The notes: generated from the sequence alone by a model not told the origin. DNA of 23,751 nucleotides from JAYEIA01 sp964472505 (GCA_964472505.1 CAYYQW010000061.1:1-23751); one strand, 5' to 3'; positions 13,602 to 21,555 are shown, counted from the first letter of the stretch. Numbers and translations: made by a program.

Positions 13602-16475
13602 ATGGAATTGCAACAAAAATATATAAATCATTTAGGGTTTTCAGAAGAAATAAAATACACTTCTTTTGGAGAACTATTTGAACATGAGAAGAAGTTGCCA
13701 AATACAAAGAAAACATTAAAAATTAAATTTTTATTTTATAATTCCGAAAATTCATTATTTGAATACCAGCTTTCAGAATGGAATAAAAACGAAATTGATT
13801 TTTTTATTGCTGTCGGTGAAACAAATTCGCATGTTATAAAAGCCAAAGAAAAAGTAGACAGTAAAGATATTTTGAACAGTAATGTTGTTATTAAAGATTT
13901 TAGTTATGGTACAACAACAGCCAATTATGAGAATAATGTTCCTTCCGAAATTCCTTTTACACGAGAAAAAATAGATAATTCTGTTTTCTTTGATTTTGTT
14001 TTACGAAAAGTTAAAGAAATAAAAAACGAAATTGATACTCACCTTTTAAACAATTTAATTGCATTAAAAGAAGCTCTTTCGGAATTTGACACAGATAGTG
14101 AAAATATTAATGGACTAATTTTAAAAAGTTTATTTATAAAATATTTTGAAGATAGAAACATTTTATCAAATATTTCATTTATTGATACTTTAAAAACACA
14201 TAATCCTCAAAATTTAATCACTACATTTAGCGAAATTGCTACAATTAATGGAGATATATTAAAACAGAATTTAAAAATAACAGAGAAACATATTTGCGAA
14301 CTTGAAATATTCTTTACAGAAGATTATAAAGAATTTAAAAAATCAGGTTCAAGATATATTCCCGGATTATTCCCGTATAAATTTGACAAAATACCTATCC
14401 AACTGATAAGTAATATTTACGAACAGTTTTTGGGAAAAACCGAGAAAAAAACACAAGGAATATTCTATACAAAAACATTTGTTGTTGATTTTATGCTTTC
14501 GCATTCAATTTATCCTAAAATTGAAACAATCAATAACGCAACTGTTTTAGACCCTGCGTGTGGTTCGGGAGCTTTTTTGGTACAGGCATTTAAAAAAATA
14601 TTAGAAACTCAAAAACATAAAAACCTTTCAATTGACGAAAAGGCAAATATTCTTAAAAAGCAAATTTTTGGAATTGATATAGATGCAAGAGCGTTGCAAA
14701 TAACGGCATTTAGTTTATATTTGACTTTACTGCACGGAATTAGAAAAGAAGAAATTCAGGAACAATTAAAAATACGTAAACCCATATTACCGGCTTTACT
14801 CGGTTCCAATTTGTTACAAAAAAACGCTATAACAGATAATATTGAATTTGATTTTACGATAGAGACAACAGGAGAACGAGTTAATAAATCAAAATTTGAT
14901 TGTATTGTTGCAAATCCGCCTTGGAAAGAGCTGAAAAAATCCGACGAGAAAGTCGAATACATTAAAAAATCAAGAGAAGTAATTCGGAAATCAGACATTT
15001 ATAAAAATGTAAACAAATATCAAATATCGCAAGCATTTTTATTAAAAATTAATGAGTTTTGCAATGAAAATACAGATATAGCAATCATTGTTAATAATTC
15101 AAACTTCTTCAATGAAGGTGCTTTGAATTTCAGAAATGAAATTCTCGAAAAATATAGATTAGTTTTTTTTTATGAATTATCTGATGTTGCTCCAATACTT
15201 TTTAAGGGTACAGAACATCCAAGTGCAGTTTTAATTTTAAAAAAACAAACTACTGAGAACCATGTAGTAAAATATATTACTCCAAAATTAACGGATTTCA
15301 ATAAAAAACTACGTTTAATTTCTTATTCATCAAAAGATGTGAAAGAAGTAAAGCAATCTGACTTGCTAAAAGAAGATGTTTTATGGCGAATTTTTGTAAA
15401 GGGAGATTGGAATGATTATCAGTTGATTAAAAAAATTCAATTTAAAGCACACAAAAATTCAAAAATTCAATTTTGTAGTGGTGGAGTTATTTATGATGGA
15501 GCAACTCCGATAGGTAAACCTATCTTTAAAAATAAATTAGACGCAAAATATATAAAGCCATTTGTAATTCAAGATGGAAAATTAGAAGAATACAATATAA
15601 ATCAAAAATTTGAAAGAGGAAGATATGGTAATTTTCATAATTTATTTGTAGGAAATAGGATATTGATAAAAAGGCAATTAACTAAATCCGATAAATTAAG
15701 ATTAGTTTGTTCTCATACAGAAAGCGATTATATTTTTGGACAACAAGTTATGTCTGCAAAGTTGAAAAACGAAAAATTAAATTTAGTTGCTTCGGGCATT
15801 ATTAATTCAAGTTTAATTGGTTATTATTTTAATCAAACAGCATCACAGTCAAATAGAAATAATACTATTCCTGCTGTGAAAGTTAATGAAATAAAACAGC
15901 TTCCTATAATTGAATTGAGAGAAAGCAACATTAAACTGATAGAAAATGTAATTAGAAAATGTAAAATTAATTTTAGAAATATCAATCAATTAGACGAATT
16001 AGTATTCGACTTATACGGACTTTTAGAATTTGAAAAAGAAATTATCAGAGAATTTTATCAGATAAACGTTGAGCGAAAAAACGAAAAAGTAAACACGAAA
16101 GATATTGAAAATTATGCTTCAAAATTCAGAGAAGTTTATCAATCAATGATAAAAGAAAATTTACGATTGAATGCTACTTTTATTAAATCCGATAATATCG
16201 GAACTATAGTAAAATTCAGTATCGTAAATGAAAAAGAATATAAACCCGAAGTTGTAAAAGGCGATTATACACAAAGGCAAATACTGCGATTAGTAAAAAA
16301 ATACCAAATAGAGCAAGAATTACTTTCCGGATATATTAATGAAGAGAAAGTTAAAATATATGATGATAAAAGTTTTTATATAATTAAAAGCAATCAATTT
16401 AAAGATTGGACAATCCGTCAGGCAATGGAAGATGCGAAAGAAGAAATTCAGGAAATGCTTAAAAAGATGTTTTAA
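13602..16475 (+). CDS. Eco57I-type N6-adenine DNA methylase / restriction-modification protein
   Basis: This 957-residue protein has N6-adenine methyltransferase motif I DPACGSGAF (from Asp317, SAM binding) and catalytic motif IV NPPW (438-441). The block IFGIDIDARALQITAFSLYL between them is typical of Eco57I/type IIG enzymes. A helical segment precedes the catalytic core; after it, about 620-830 looks like a TaqI/type IIG target-recognition region, and the C-terminus is helical and charged. The N-terminal 200 residues occupy the place of the nuclease in type IIG enzymes, but I find only a doubtful motif (IDFFIAVGET, no ExK). The next gene, 2 nt downstream, supplies a PD-(D/E)xK motif. The gene is much more AT-rich than its neighbours, suggesting horizontal acquisition. 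Its recognition sequence cannot be read from sequence. Confidence 0.88.
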   Translation: MELQQKYINHLGFSEEIKYTSFGELFEHEKKLPNTKKTLKIKFLFYNSENSLFEYQLSEWNKNEIDFFIAVGETNSHVIKAKEKVDSKDILNSNVVIKDFSYGTTTANYENNVPSEIPFTREKIDNSVFFDFVLRKVKEIKNEIDTHLLNNLIALKEALSEFDTDSENINGLILKSLFIKYFEDRNILSNISFIDTLKTHNPQNLITTFSEIATINGDILKQNLKITEKHICELEIFFTEDYKEFKKSGSRYIPGLFPYKFDKIPIQLISNIYEQFLGKTEKKTQGIFYTKTFVVDFMLSHSIYPKIETINNATVLDPACGSGAFLVQAFKKILETQKHKNLSIDEKANILKKQIFGIDIDARALQITAFSLYLTLLHGIRKEEIQEQLKIRKPILPALLGSNLLQKNAITDNIEFDFTIETTGERVNKSKFDCIVANPPWKELKKSDEKVEYIKKSREVIRKSDIYKNVNKYQISQAFLLKINEFCNENTDIAIIVNNSNFFNEGALNFRNEILEKYRLVFFYELSDVAPILFKGTEHPSAVLILKKQTTENHVVKYITPKLTDFNKKLRLISYSSKDVKEVKQSDLLKEDVLWRIFVKGDWNDYQLIKKIQFKAHKNSKIQFCSGGVIYDGATPIGKPIFKNKLDAKYIKPFVIQDGKLEEYNINQKFERGRYGNFHNLFVGNRILIKRQLTKSDKLRLVCSHTESDYIFGQQVMSAKLKNEKLNLVASGIINSSLIGYYFNQTASQSNRNNTIPAVKVNEIKQLPIIELRESNIKLIENVIRKCKINFRNINQLDELVFDLYGLLEFEKEIIREFYQINVERKNEKVNTKDIENYASKFREVYQSMIKENLRLNATFIKSDNIGTIVKFSIVNEKEYKPEVVKGDYTQRQILRLVKKYQIEQELLSGYINEEKVKIYDDKSFYIIKSNQFKDWTIRQAMEDAKEEIQEMLKKMF

Positions 16476-16477
16476 TT

Positions 16478-17101
16478 ATGAAACCGTCAAAAGAATTCAT
16501 TGAATTTCTTAAAAAATATGAAACCCCGGAAGATTTAATTGAAAATTTATTCCTAAAATCATTAATAGAAAGCTATTCAAGGGTGTGTTTAATTGAAAAT
16601 ATTTTTGATTTTACCGAAAATCAAATCAGAAATGAGTTTCAGGTTGATTTATTATACGCAAACGAAATACTTAAAGACTACATAAACAAAAACTTTATAA
16701 CTTTTGCCGCCGAAAATCAAGTTATAGATAAAGACAAAGAATTAAAACGCACAGATATTGAGTTTATAATTAATTCAGTAATAAAGTTTGTCGTTGAGTG
16801 TAAAAGGTTAAAAGGCATAAACAAAAAACAATATATTGCTGAAGGAATTTATCGTTTTATCTACGATTACGGGTACATCGGAACAAATGAAAAATATGCA
16901 GGAATGTGTAGTTTTGTTGTTGCCGGAAATTTAAACAAAATAATCACAGGCACAAAACAACGTGTAGAAAGATATCATTGGTTAAATACAAATATCGAAA
17001 ATATCTGCAATTTTGAAAATTCATTTACTACAATTCATAAAAAGCTTGATAACAATGAAATTATTATTTATCATCTTTTTTTTGATATAAATAAAAAATA
17101 A
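16478..17101 (+). CDS. PD-(D/E)xK nuclease-like protein paired with the methylase
   Basis: This 207-residue protein starts 2 nt after the methylase stop, so the two are translationally coupled. A helical N-terminal part (1-75) precedes a core with RTDIEFII (Asp93) and, one strand later, FVVECKRLKG (Glu107 and Lys109), the spacing of a PD-(D/E)xK active site; a following helix (KKQYIAEGIYRF) fits the fold. I infer that it provides DNA cleavage or an accessory restriction function for the methylase, making a two-gene anti-phage module. It has the same high AT content as the methylase gene. It could instead be a non-cleaving nuclease-fold accessory protein. No close family name comes to mind. 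Confidence 0.7.
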   Translation: MKPSKEFIEFLKKYETPEDLIENLFLKSLIESYSRVCLIENIFDFTENQIRNEFQVDLLYANEILKDYINKNFITFAAENQVIDKDKELKRTDIEFIINSVIKFVVECKRLKGINKKQYIAEGIYRFIYDYGYIGTNEKYAGMCSFVVAGNLNKIITGTKQRVERYHWLNTNIENICNFENSFTTIHKKLDNNEIIIYHLFFDINKK

Positions 17102-17278
17102 TACACGGGGTAATGGAATTAGAAATATTTTGGGTATTGTGCATAGTTGAAACAAAGCAGCTCGGATAAATATTTGAGCAAATTTGAAACATCGTGCATC
17201 GAAACCCAAAAAAGTTTAAATCCATTTCCGTTTAGAAACTTTGGACAGTTAATTTAATAGTTTTGAATAGTGGGCCTA

Positions 17279-17418
17279 CTCCGAAAAGTTTGATTTTTGG
17301 AAACAAAAATGATAACTGTTCGGTAGTCAGCAACCGACGGGTTAACCCGTCGGTTAGACAACATTCAGGTTTTGAGACTTTTAGATATTGGACAAACTGG
17401 TTTCAGTACTTTTCGGAG
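17279..17418. repeat. MITE-like element with 11-bp terminal inverted repeats
   Basis: CTCCGAAAAGT (17279-17289) and ACTTTTCGGAG (17408-17418) are exact inverted copies enclosing 140 bp. A 24-bp perfect palindrome sits close to the centre. Near-symmetry and the position beside a horizontally acquired gene pair suggest a small non-coding mobile element, but copy number cannot be tested here. Confidence 0.5.
17332..17355. repeat. 24-bp perfect palindrome centred on GTTAAC
   Basis: Every base from 17332 to 17355 is self-complementary: AACCGACGGGTT is followed at once by AACCCGTCGGTT. There is no loop, so as DNA it is an excellent protein-binding or cruciform site; as RNA it would fold only as a dimer or with a melted centre. 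Confidence 0.8.
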
Positions 17419-17437
17419 GGGACTCAACAGTGGGTTT

Positions 17438-18664
17438 TTATCTGAAAAACAAACCCAGCAGAGTAATATCGTCAAAAATCATTTGATTGGATTTTTTTAG
17501 CTCAAGTTTATTGTGTAAATAAGCAAAACTTTCGGTCAGCGTCTTTGTTTCTGTCAGGCTGTTGTTGAGTTCTTTGCGTCCAATTTCTTTGCCTTCGGAA
17601 TCTTCCAATTCATCTATTCCGTCGGTATAGCACATAAGTCGGGTGCCGGGCGCTACCGGGTTCACAATACCTTTTTTAATTTCCGGAATGTCATCCAGCA
17701 TTCCCACACCGGGGCATCCGTCTTTGAGTTCCGTTATTTCACTGCCTGAATGAAGCAGGGGCGGGTTGTGGCCGGCATTGATGTATTCGATGATTTTGAA
17801 ATCGGGATGATATTTGGCTATGAAAAAAGTGATAAAGCGTTCGCCGCCGGCATTTTTTATTATCATTTTATTCAGATTTCTGACCAAATCGGGCAATTCG
17901 GTATTGGTATGCAGCATGGTGCGCAAACCGGCCTGAAAATTAGACATGAGCAGCGCAGCTGAAATCCCTTTTCCGGAGACATCGGCTATGCAGAAAAAAA
18001 CGGATTTATCGTGCAGACGCCCAAAGTCATAGTAATCACCGCCTACGGCGAAATGCGGCAGATAAAAACTTTGCGCATCAATTTCGGGAATATCGTTAAA
18101 TTCTAAAGTATCCGGAATCAGCATTTTTTGCATGTGGGAAGCCAATTCCATTTCTTTTTTAAAGCGCTCTTGGCGGAGGCTTTCGTTATGAAGGCGTTTG
18201 TTTTCTGCCGCTACAAACATAACATTGGTAAGCGTTTTTACAAAATGCAGATGTTTAATGGTAGGGCTTACGCCTTCTTTTTCTTCTTCCACATCGCCGA
18301 TAAGGACATAAGCCAGCGGGGTTTTTTTATGAAAAACCGGAATTATGAATGCAAATGCCGACAGGTGTTTTAAGCCGGTGGATGTAACCGTAGTTATATC
18401 ATGAATATTGAGCAGATCTTTTTCTACGGAAACTTTTTCGAGCTCGGAAATCTTTATTCCGGAACTCAGCATACTCTCCCAGCCGTTGTTATTGGCAAAT
18501 ACGGCAAGTTTTCCGATATTCAGCTCGGAAATAAGTATGTTTTTGTATGTTAAAAGCAGTTTATCAACCGAAAGATTGTCATTAATAGCATTGGTAATTT
18601 CGAGCAGTGATTCTAACTTGAAATTACAAAACTTTAATCTTCTGAGCGATGCCTGCGATGCCAT
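17438..18664 (-). CDS. GAF-SpoIIE (PP2C-type) serine/threonine phosphatase
   Basis: This is a cytosolic 408-residue protein. Residues about 15-155 form a GAF-like sensor region; a short helix (about 156-180, RQERFKKEMELASHMQKML) leads into a PP2C/SpoIIE domain with GGDYYDF (208-214), ADVSGKG (227-233), NAGHNPP (296-302), YTDG (346-349) and FDDITLLG (397-404). The metal-binding Asp residues are all present, so it should be active. RsbU/SpoIIE-like enzymes usually activate STAS-domain partners. It starts 9 nt after elongation factor P on the same strand, so the two form an operon. No partner kinase or STAS gene is in view. Confidence 0.9.
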   Translation of the reverse strand: MASQASLRRLKFCNFKLESLLEITNAINDNLSVDKLLLTYKNILISELNIGKLAVFANNNGWESMLSSGIKISELEKVSVEKDLLNIHDITTVTSTGLKHLSAFAFIIPVFHKKTPLAYVLIGDVEEEKEGVSPTIKHLHFVKTLTNVMFVAAENKRLHNESLRQERFKKEMELASHMQKMLIPDTLEFNDIPEIDAQSFYLPHFAVGGDYYDFGRLHDKSVFFCIADVSGKGISAALLMSNFQAGLRTMLHTNTELPDLVRNLNKMIIKNAGGERFITFFIAKYHPDFKIIEYINAGHNPPLLHSGSEITELKDGCPGVGMLDDIPEIKKGIVNPVAPGTRLMCYTDGIDELEDSEGKEIGRKELNNSLTETKTLTESFAYLHNKLELKKSNQMIFDDITLLGLFFR

Positions 18665-18673
18665 AAGTAAGCA

Positions 18674-19240
18674 TTATTTAACGCGTTCGGAATATTCACG
18701 TGATCGGGTATCTATTTTAATGACATCGCCTTTGTTTACGAACAGAGGAACTTTGATTTCGGCACCGGTTTCCAGTGTGGCCGGCTTGCTTACGTTGGAT
18801 GATGCCGTATCTCCTTTCACGCCCGGCTCGGTATAAGTAACTTCCAATTCAACAAAGGGCGGCAATGAGCTTGTAAGTGCTTTTTCTGTTTCAGCATGGA
18901 ATACAATGGATACTTCCTGCCCGTCTTTCAGTAGGTCGTAATTCTCAATAAGCTCTTCCGGGAAATTGATTTGCTCATAAGTTTCATTGTGCATAAAGTG
19001 ATAACCTAAATCATCTTTATACAAATACTGATAAGGCCTGTGTTCAATACGCGCTTCGGTAATTTTATCTTTGGCATTAAAAGTATTTTCTTTAATTTTT
19101 CCGGTAGTCAGGCTTTTCAGGCGTGTTCTTACAAATGCTCCGCCTCGCCCGGATTTTGAATGTTCAAAACTTACGATGGTGTATAAGTCGTTATCGTATT
19201 CTATACACATTCCGTTTCTAAAATCTGATGTTGTTGCCAT
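18674..19240 (-). CDS. efp: Elongation factor P, Arg32 tip variant
   Basis: This is a full-length EF-P (188 residues, three beta-barrel domains). It binds the ribosome between the P and E sites and relieves stalling at consecutive prolines. Family marks include the RPYQYLYKDD block, TYTEPGVKGDTA and the C-terminal GAEIKVPLFVNKGDVIKIDTR signature. The tip loop of domain I reads HSKSGRGGAFVRT, so the residue normally modified (Lys in the PGKG loop, position 32 in Bacteroides-type EF-P from memory) is Arg32. Arg-tip EF-Ps elsewhere are rhamnosylated by EarP; no earP is in this window. It is followed after 9 nt by a SpoIIE phosphatase gene. Confidence 0.95.
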   Translation of the reverse strand: MATTSDFRNGMCIEYDNDLYTIVSFEHSKSGRGGAFVRTRLKSLTTGKIKENTFNAKDKITEARIEHRPYQYLYKDDLGYHFMHNETYEQINFPEELIENYDLLKDGQEVSIVFHAETEKALTSSLPPFVELEVTYTEPGVKGDTASSNVSKPATLETGAEIKVPLFVNKGDVIKIDTRSREYSERVK

Positions 19241-19259
19241 ATCTTTTTTGTTTTCTTTA

Positions 19260-19267
19260 CAAAGCTA
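19260..19267 (-). promoter_or_regulatory. Candidate -7 box for efp
   Basis: The minus strand reads TAGCTTTG, an exact TAnnTTTG, about 20 nt before the efp ATG at 19240. A -33 TTG is not evident at the expected distance. Confidence 0.4.
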
Positions 19268-19457
19268 AAAAAAAAGACCATAAATTGCTTTATATTTTAA
19301 AAATTCCGGTTTTAATAATTAAGCTTTCTGAATTAGGCGGGTAACTAACACTGCTAAATTTTTATTTCTAAAGCTTAGTTATATATGAATATCCGCATTT
19401 ACCCCTATTCGTATTTTAAGTTGTTGCTTATTAGCTTGTTACGCATACTTAGTTATC

Positions 19458-19542
19458 ACCGGCTTCGACAGGCTCAGCCTCCGAACACCTCCGTAGGCTG
19501 AGTCCTTCGACTGATGCTCAGGAACCACTTGTCGAAGCCGGT
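19458..19542. repeat. Two-part hairpin with 13-bp arms
   Basis: ACCGGCTTCGACA (19458-19470) pairs exactly with TGTCGAAGCCGGT (19530-19542). Inside, CTCAGCCT (19473-19480) pairs with AGGCTGAG (19495-19502). The words are GC-richer than the surroundings, and similar motifs (CTTCGACAGGCTCAGCC) recur in other bacterial genomes from memory, so a dispersed repeat is likely. Confidence 0.7.
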
Positions 19543-19644
19543 AATAAATCCGGTATGTAATATAACAGGTTGTAGTGCTCACGCGCAGTTTAATTAACTG
19601 AAGTTTCGGAGTATAGTTAAGCGCTTGATTATTAATTGATTAAG

Positions 19645-19792
19645 TCAATAAAGTAATAAGGTTTATGCGTTGTGCGTTACATTTTCTACTTAGGTTAAAA
19701 CTTTAATTATAAGGTTTTTAAAGACCTTATTTTTGGATTAAACCTTAGTAGAAAAATATAAATCGCTGTAAATAACCTTATTACCTTATTGA
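19645..19792. repeat. Nested 148-bp inverted repeat
   Basis: Three sets of arms are nested. The outer arms 19645-19663 and 19774-19792 differ at 1 of 19 positions. The middle arms 19682-19698 and 19738-19755 are about 17 bp with a bulge and a mismatch. The inner arms ATAAGGT (19709-19715) and ACCTTAT (19724-19730) are exact. Thus most of the segment can fold into one long hairpin on either strand. It has no T-run typical of a terminator and lies far from any gene end, so a MITE or structured RNA is more likely. Confidence 0.7.
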
Positions 19793-19940
19793 GCATTATT
19801 TGAATAAAACTGAAATTATTATAATAATGATAATCAAAGCATTATATAATAGATTTAGTCCAAAACTTTAGTTAATTGATTTTTTGAGTTAGGCGCATGA
19901 AAGCTACTAATTTTAAAATTACAGCATTTCTTTTGAATCT

Positions 19941-20000
19941 GCATTTCCCCTTGGCGATGCGCCTGTTCCGATTATTTCGGAAGGGCAGGGGATTGAATGC
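19941..20000. repeat. Structured GC-richer stretch
   Basis: The ends pair (GCATT at 19941-19945 with AATGC at 19996-20000; CCCC at 19947-19950 with GGGG at 19988-19991), and a nested TTCCGA/TCGGAA hairpin (19966-19971, 19977-19982) lies inside. Composition differs from the flanks. No family is recognised. Confidence 0.4.
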
Positions 20001-20051
20001 TGCGAACTCCCCTACATGCAGCCCGATTACAAAATTATCTTACATCTAAAA

Positions 20052-20156
20052 ACTTATATCTTATATCTGAATACTTATATCTTATATCTGAATACTTATA
20101 TCTTACATCTGAATACTTATATCTTACATCTGAATACTTACATCTTACATCCGACT
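20052..20156. repeat. Five tandem 21-bp repeats
   Basis: The unit ACTTATATCTTATATCTGAAT occurs head to tail at 20052, 20073, 20094, 20115 and 20136. The third and fourth copies differ from it by a T-to-C change and the last is more diverged; a partial copy precedes the first. There are no spacers, so it is not CRISPR. The 21-bp period is two helical turns, compatible with side-by-side protein sites, or it is simply a minisatellite. Confidence 0.85.
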
Positions 20157-20227
20157 TCTGATTAAAGCAAATGATGCTGCGAGACTTCAGTTAAAACTAT
20201 TAACAAAGTGCCCGGTTCAATTTGCTT

Positions 20228-21505
20228 TTATAAATCTTTTCTGAGTCTGAATTTGAAATTTAATTCTTTTCCGCCGCGTGAAACGCTGATGAGTATTCGC
20301 CTGCCGGGTTTATCGCGCATAAGAGCATGGATTTCCGAAAGTTCGTAAGTATAGGCGGGCTTGCCGTTGATGTATGTCAGAATATCTCCGGGTTTCAGTC
20401 CTGCTTCATCCGCCGGTGAGCCTTTTCGCAGCGTGGCAATGGTGTATATGGGCAGTTTTCCTACCGGAGCTTTTACGGTTATGCCGGCCATATTGAAGTG
20501 GAACGGCCGTCTGAAATATTGATTTCTTCTTAAAGCAATTTGCTTGTTGGGGTAGTCAACATAGACTCTGAATCGAACCAGCAGCTCGGCACCGATACTG
20601 CCGTTTCTTCCGGGCAAATCTAATATTGCCACATTATTCAGGGCTATGGTATCCGGAAAAGCGCAACTTACTTCTTTCAAAGTATATTTACCAAGCGAAA
20701 TACTTTTAATTCTGCCTTCGTAGCCGAATATTTGTCCGTTTATTCCTTTTCCGAGATAGTTGTAACGATGGTTCTCGGGAATTTTAATGTCCGGATGTGA
20801 ATTTCGAAAAAGCCAAACGGCATCTCCGGCGCCGTTGTCTATAAGCAGTTTCGCATTGACTGTATCGTTTTCCATTGTAACAATGGGCAGTTCTATATAA
20901 GGTTTGTCTCTGAACAGTTTTATGGGCAGTGTTTCATAGCGTCTGTATTTTCGTTGGGCGTTGATTTTTTTCGGATTAAAAAATACCAGTTGTCTGGCCG
21001 TATAACTTATTTTTACGATAAATGCTTTAAAAACATCGGCGCCTATAATTCCGTGTATGGGGGTGCCGAGTTCCGAAGATAAATCCAGGCGTTTGTCTTT
21101 TATGTAAAGAAAATCATAATTGTCGCTGTATATACTGCCTATTTCCAAGCGATTTTCGGGTGAGAATAATACTTTTAAATCTTCTTCAATACCCAAGCCT
21201 TTTATAAGGGTAGAGTCTGTAAATTTCATTAGGGTAGAGTCGGCTCTTGGCAGCTCTGTAATTACGGTAGTTTTCAGTCCGGTATCCAAAATAAATTTCA
21301 GAGTATCCGAATTATTTATCCGTACGGGTATGATTATTAAATTGCTTTCTGATTTGAATTTAAGAGCCATTCGGCGCTTATTCTCGTTTTTAAACTTTAG
21401 AACATTTTTTTCCTGTGCATTTATTCGGCCGAATGAGAGTGTAAAAACGGATATTATCAGGAAAACTAATAAGCTGAAGCGTATGTTTCTTTCTGTATAA
21501 AGCAT
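20228..21505 (-). CDS. Secreted retropepsin-like aspartyl protease with PDZ domain
   Basis: This 425-residue protein has an N-terminal signal peptide (about 8-30, ending INAQ). Two retropepsin-like halves follow: the first has the active-site motif FILDTG (Asp74-Thr-Gly), a later IIGADVFK turn and a beta strand; the second has LLIDNGAG (Asp223-Asn-Gly), an Asn in place of the usual Ser/Thr. A PDZ domain closes the protein (about 340-420: GSPADEAGLKPGDILTYING, then an ISVSRGGKE strand). This matches the Bacteroidota family of periplasmic or envelope-attached aspartyl protease-PDZ proteins. The substrate is unknown. It is divergent from the SpmA-SpmB-like gene and has no operon partner. Confidence 0.88.
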   Translation of the reverse strand: MLYTERNIRFSLLVFLIISVFTLSFGRINAQEKNVLKFKNENKRRMALKFKSESNLIIIPVRINNSDTLKFILDTGLKTTVITELPRADSTLMKFTDSTLIKGLGIEEDLKVLFSPENRLEIGSIYSDNYDFLYIKDKRLDLSSELGTPIHGIIGADVFKAFIVKISYTARQLVFFNPKKINAQRKYRRYETLPIKLFRDKPYIELPIVTMENDTVNAKLLIDNGAGDAVWLFRNSHPDIKIPENHRYNYLGKGINGQIFGYEGRIKSISLGKYTLKEVSCAFPDTIALNNVAILDLPGRNGSIGAELLVRFRVYVDYPNKQIALRRNQYFRRPFHFNMAGITVKAPVGKLPIYTIATLRKGSPADEAGLKPGDILTYINGKPAYTYELSEIHALMRDKPGRRILISVSRGGKELNFKFRLRKDL

Positions 21506-21555
21506 ATGATGCGTTTGGGTAAAAATAATAAATTATTGTAATATCTCTCAAAATG

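Larger units (their letters stand above)
17102..17437. other. Intergenic region with MITE-like element
   Basis: This 336-bp space lies between the methylase/nuclease pair and the convergent SpoIIE gene. The first 160 bp show nothing beyond AT-rich sequence. The rest is an inverted-repeat element (17279-17418) with a palindromic core. A 60-residue frame starting at a TTG in this element has no family features. Confidence 0.5.
19594..20194. repeat. Terminal inverted pair enclosing about 600 bp
   Basis: TTAACTGAAGTTTCG (19594-19608) and CGAGACTTCAGTTAA (20180-20194) are inverted copies with one mismatch in 15. They bracket a non-coding 600-bp segment. This may mark a decayed element or be coincidence; there is no transposase between them. 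Confidence 0.3.
19241..20227. other. Gene-free 987-bp region rich in structured repeats
   Basis: No open frame here has family features, and I see no tRNA or known RNA. Instead there are, in order, a two-part hairpin (19458-19542), a nested 148-bp inverted repeat (19645-19792), a GC-richer structured stretch (19941-20000) and five 21-bp tandem repeats (20052-20156). A 15-bp inverted pair with one mismatch (19594-19608 and 20180-20194) encloses the last three. Confidence 0.6.

Noticed and set aside
13434..13716. Minus-strand Phe/Leu/Ile-rich frames upstream of and within the methylase start
   Set aside because: They are the complement of AT-rich sequence; hydrophobic composition is expected by chance and they overlap the methylase N-terminus.
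13602..17101. BREX or DISARM system
   Set aside because: There is a PglX-like methylase architecture at most; no brxC/pglZ, drmA/drmB or helicase gene is nearby, so a simple two-gene R-M-like unit is the better reading.
17263..17445. 60-codon plus-strand frame in the MITE-like element
   Set aside because: It starts at TTG, spans the palindrome and has no conserved domain; the repeat structure explains the frame.
20052..20156. Possible CRISPR array
   Set aside because: The copies are head to tail with no spacers, and there are no cas genes.
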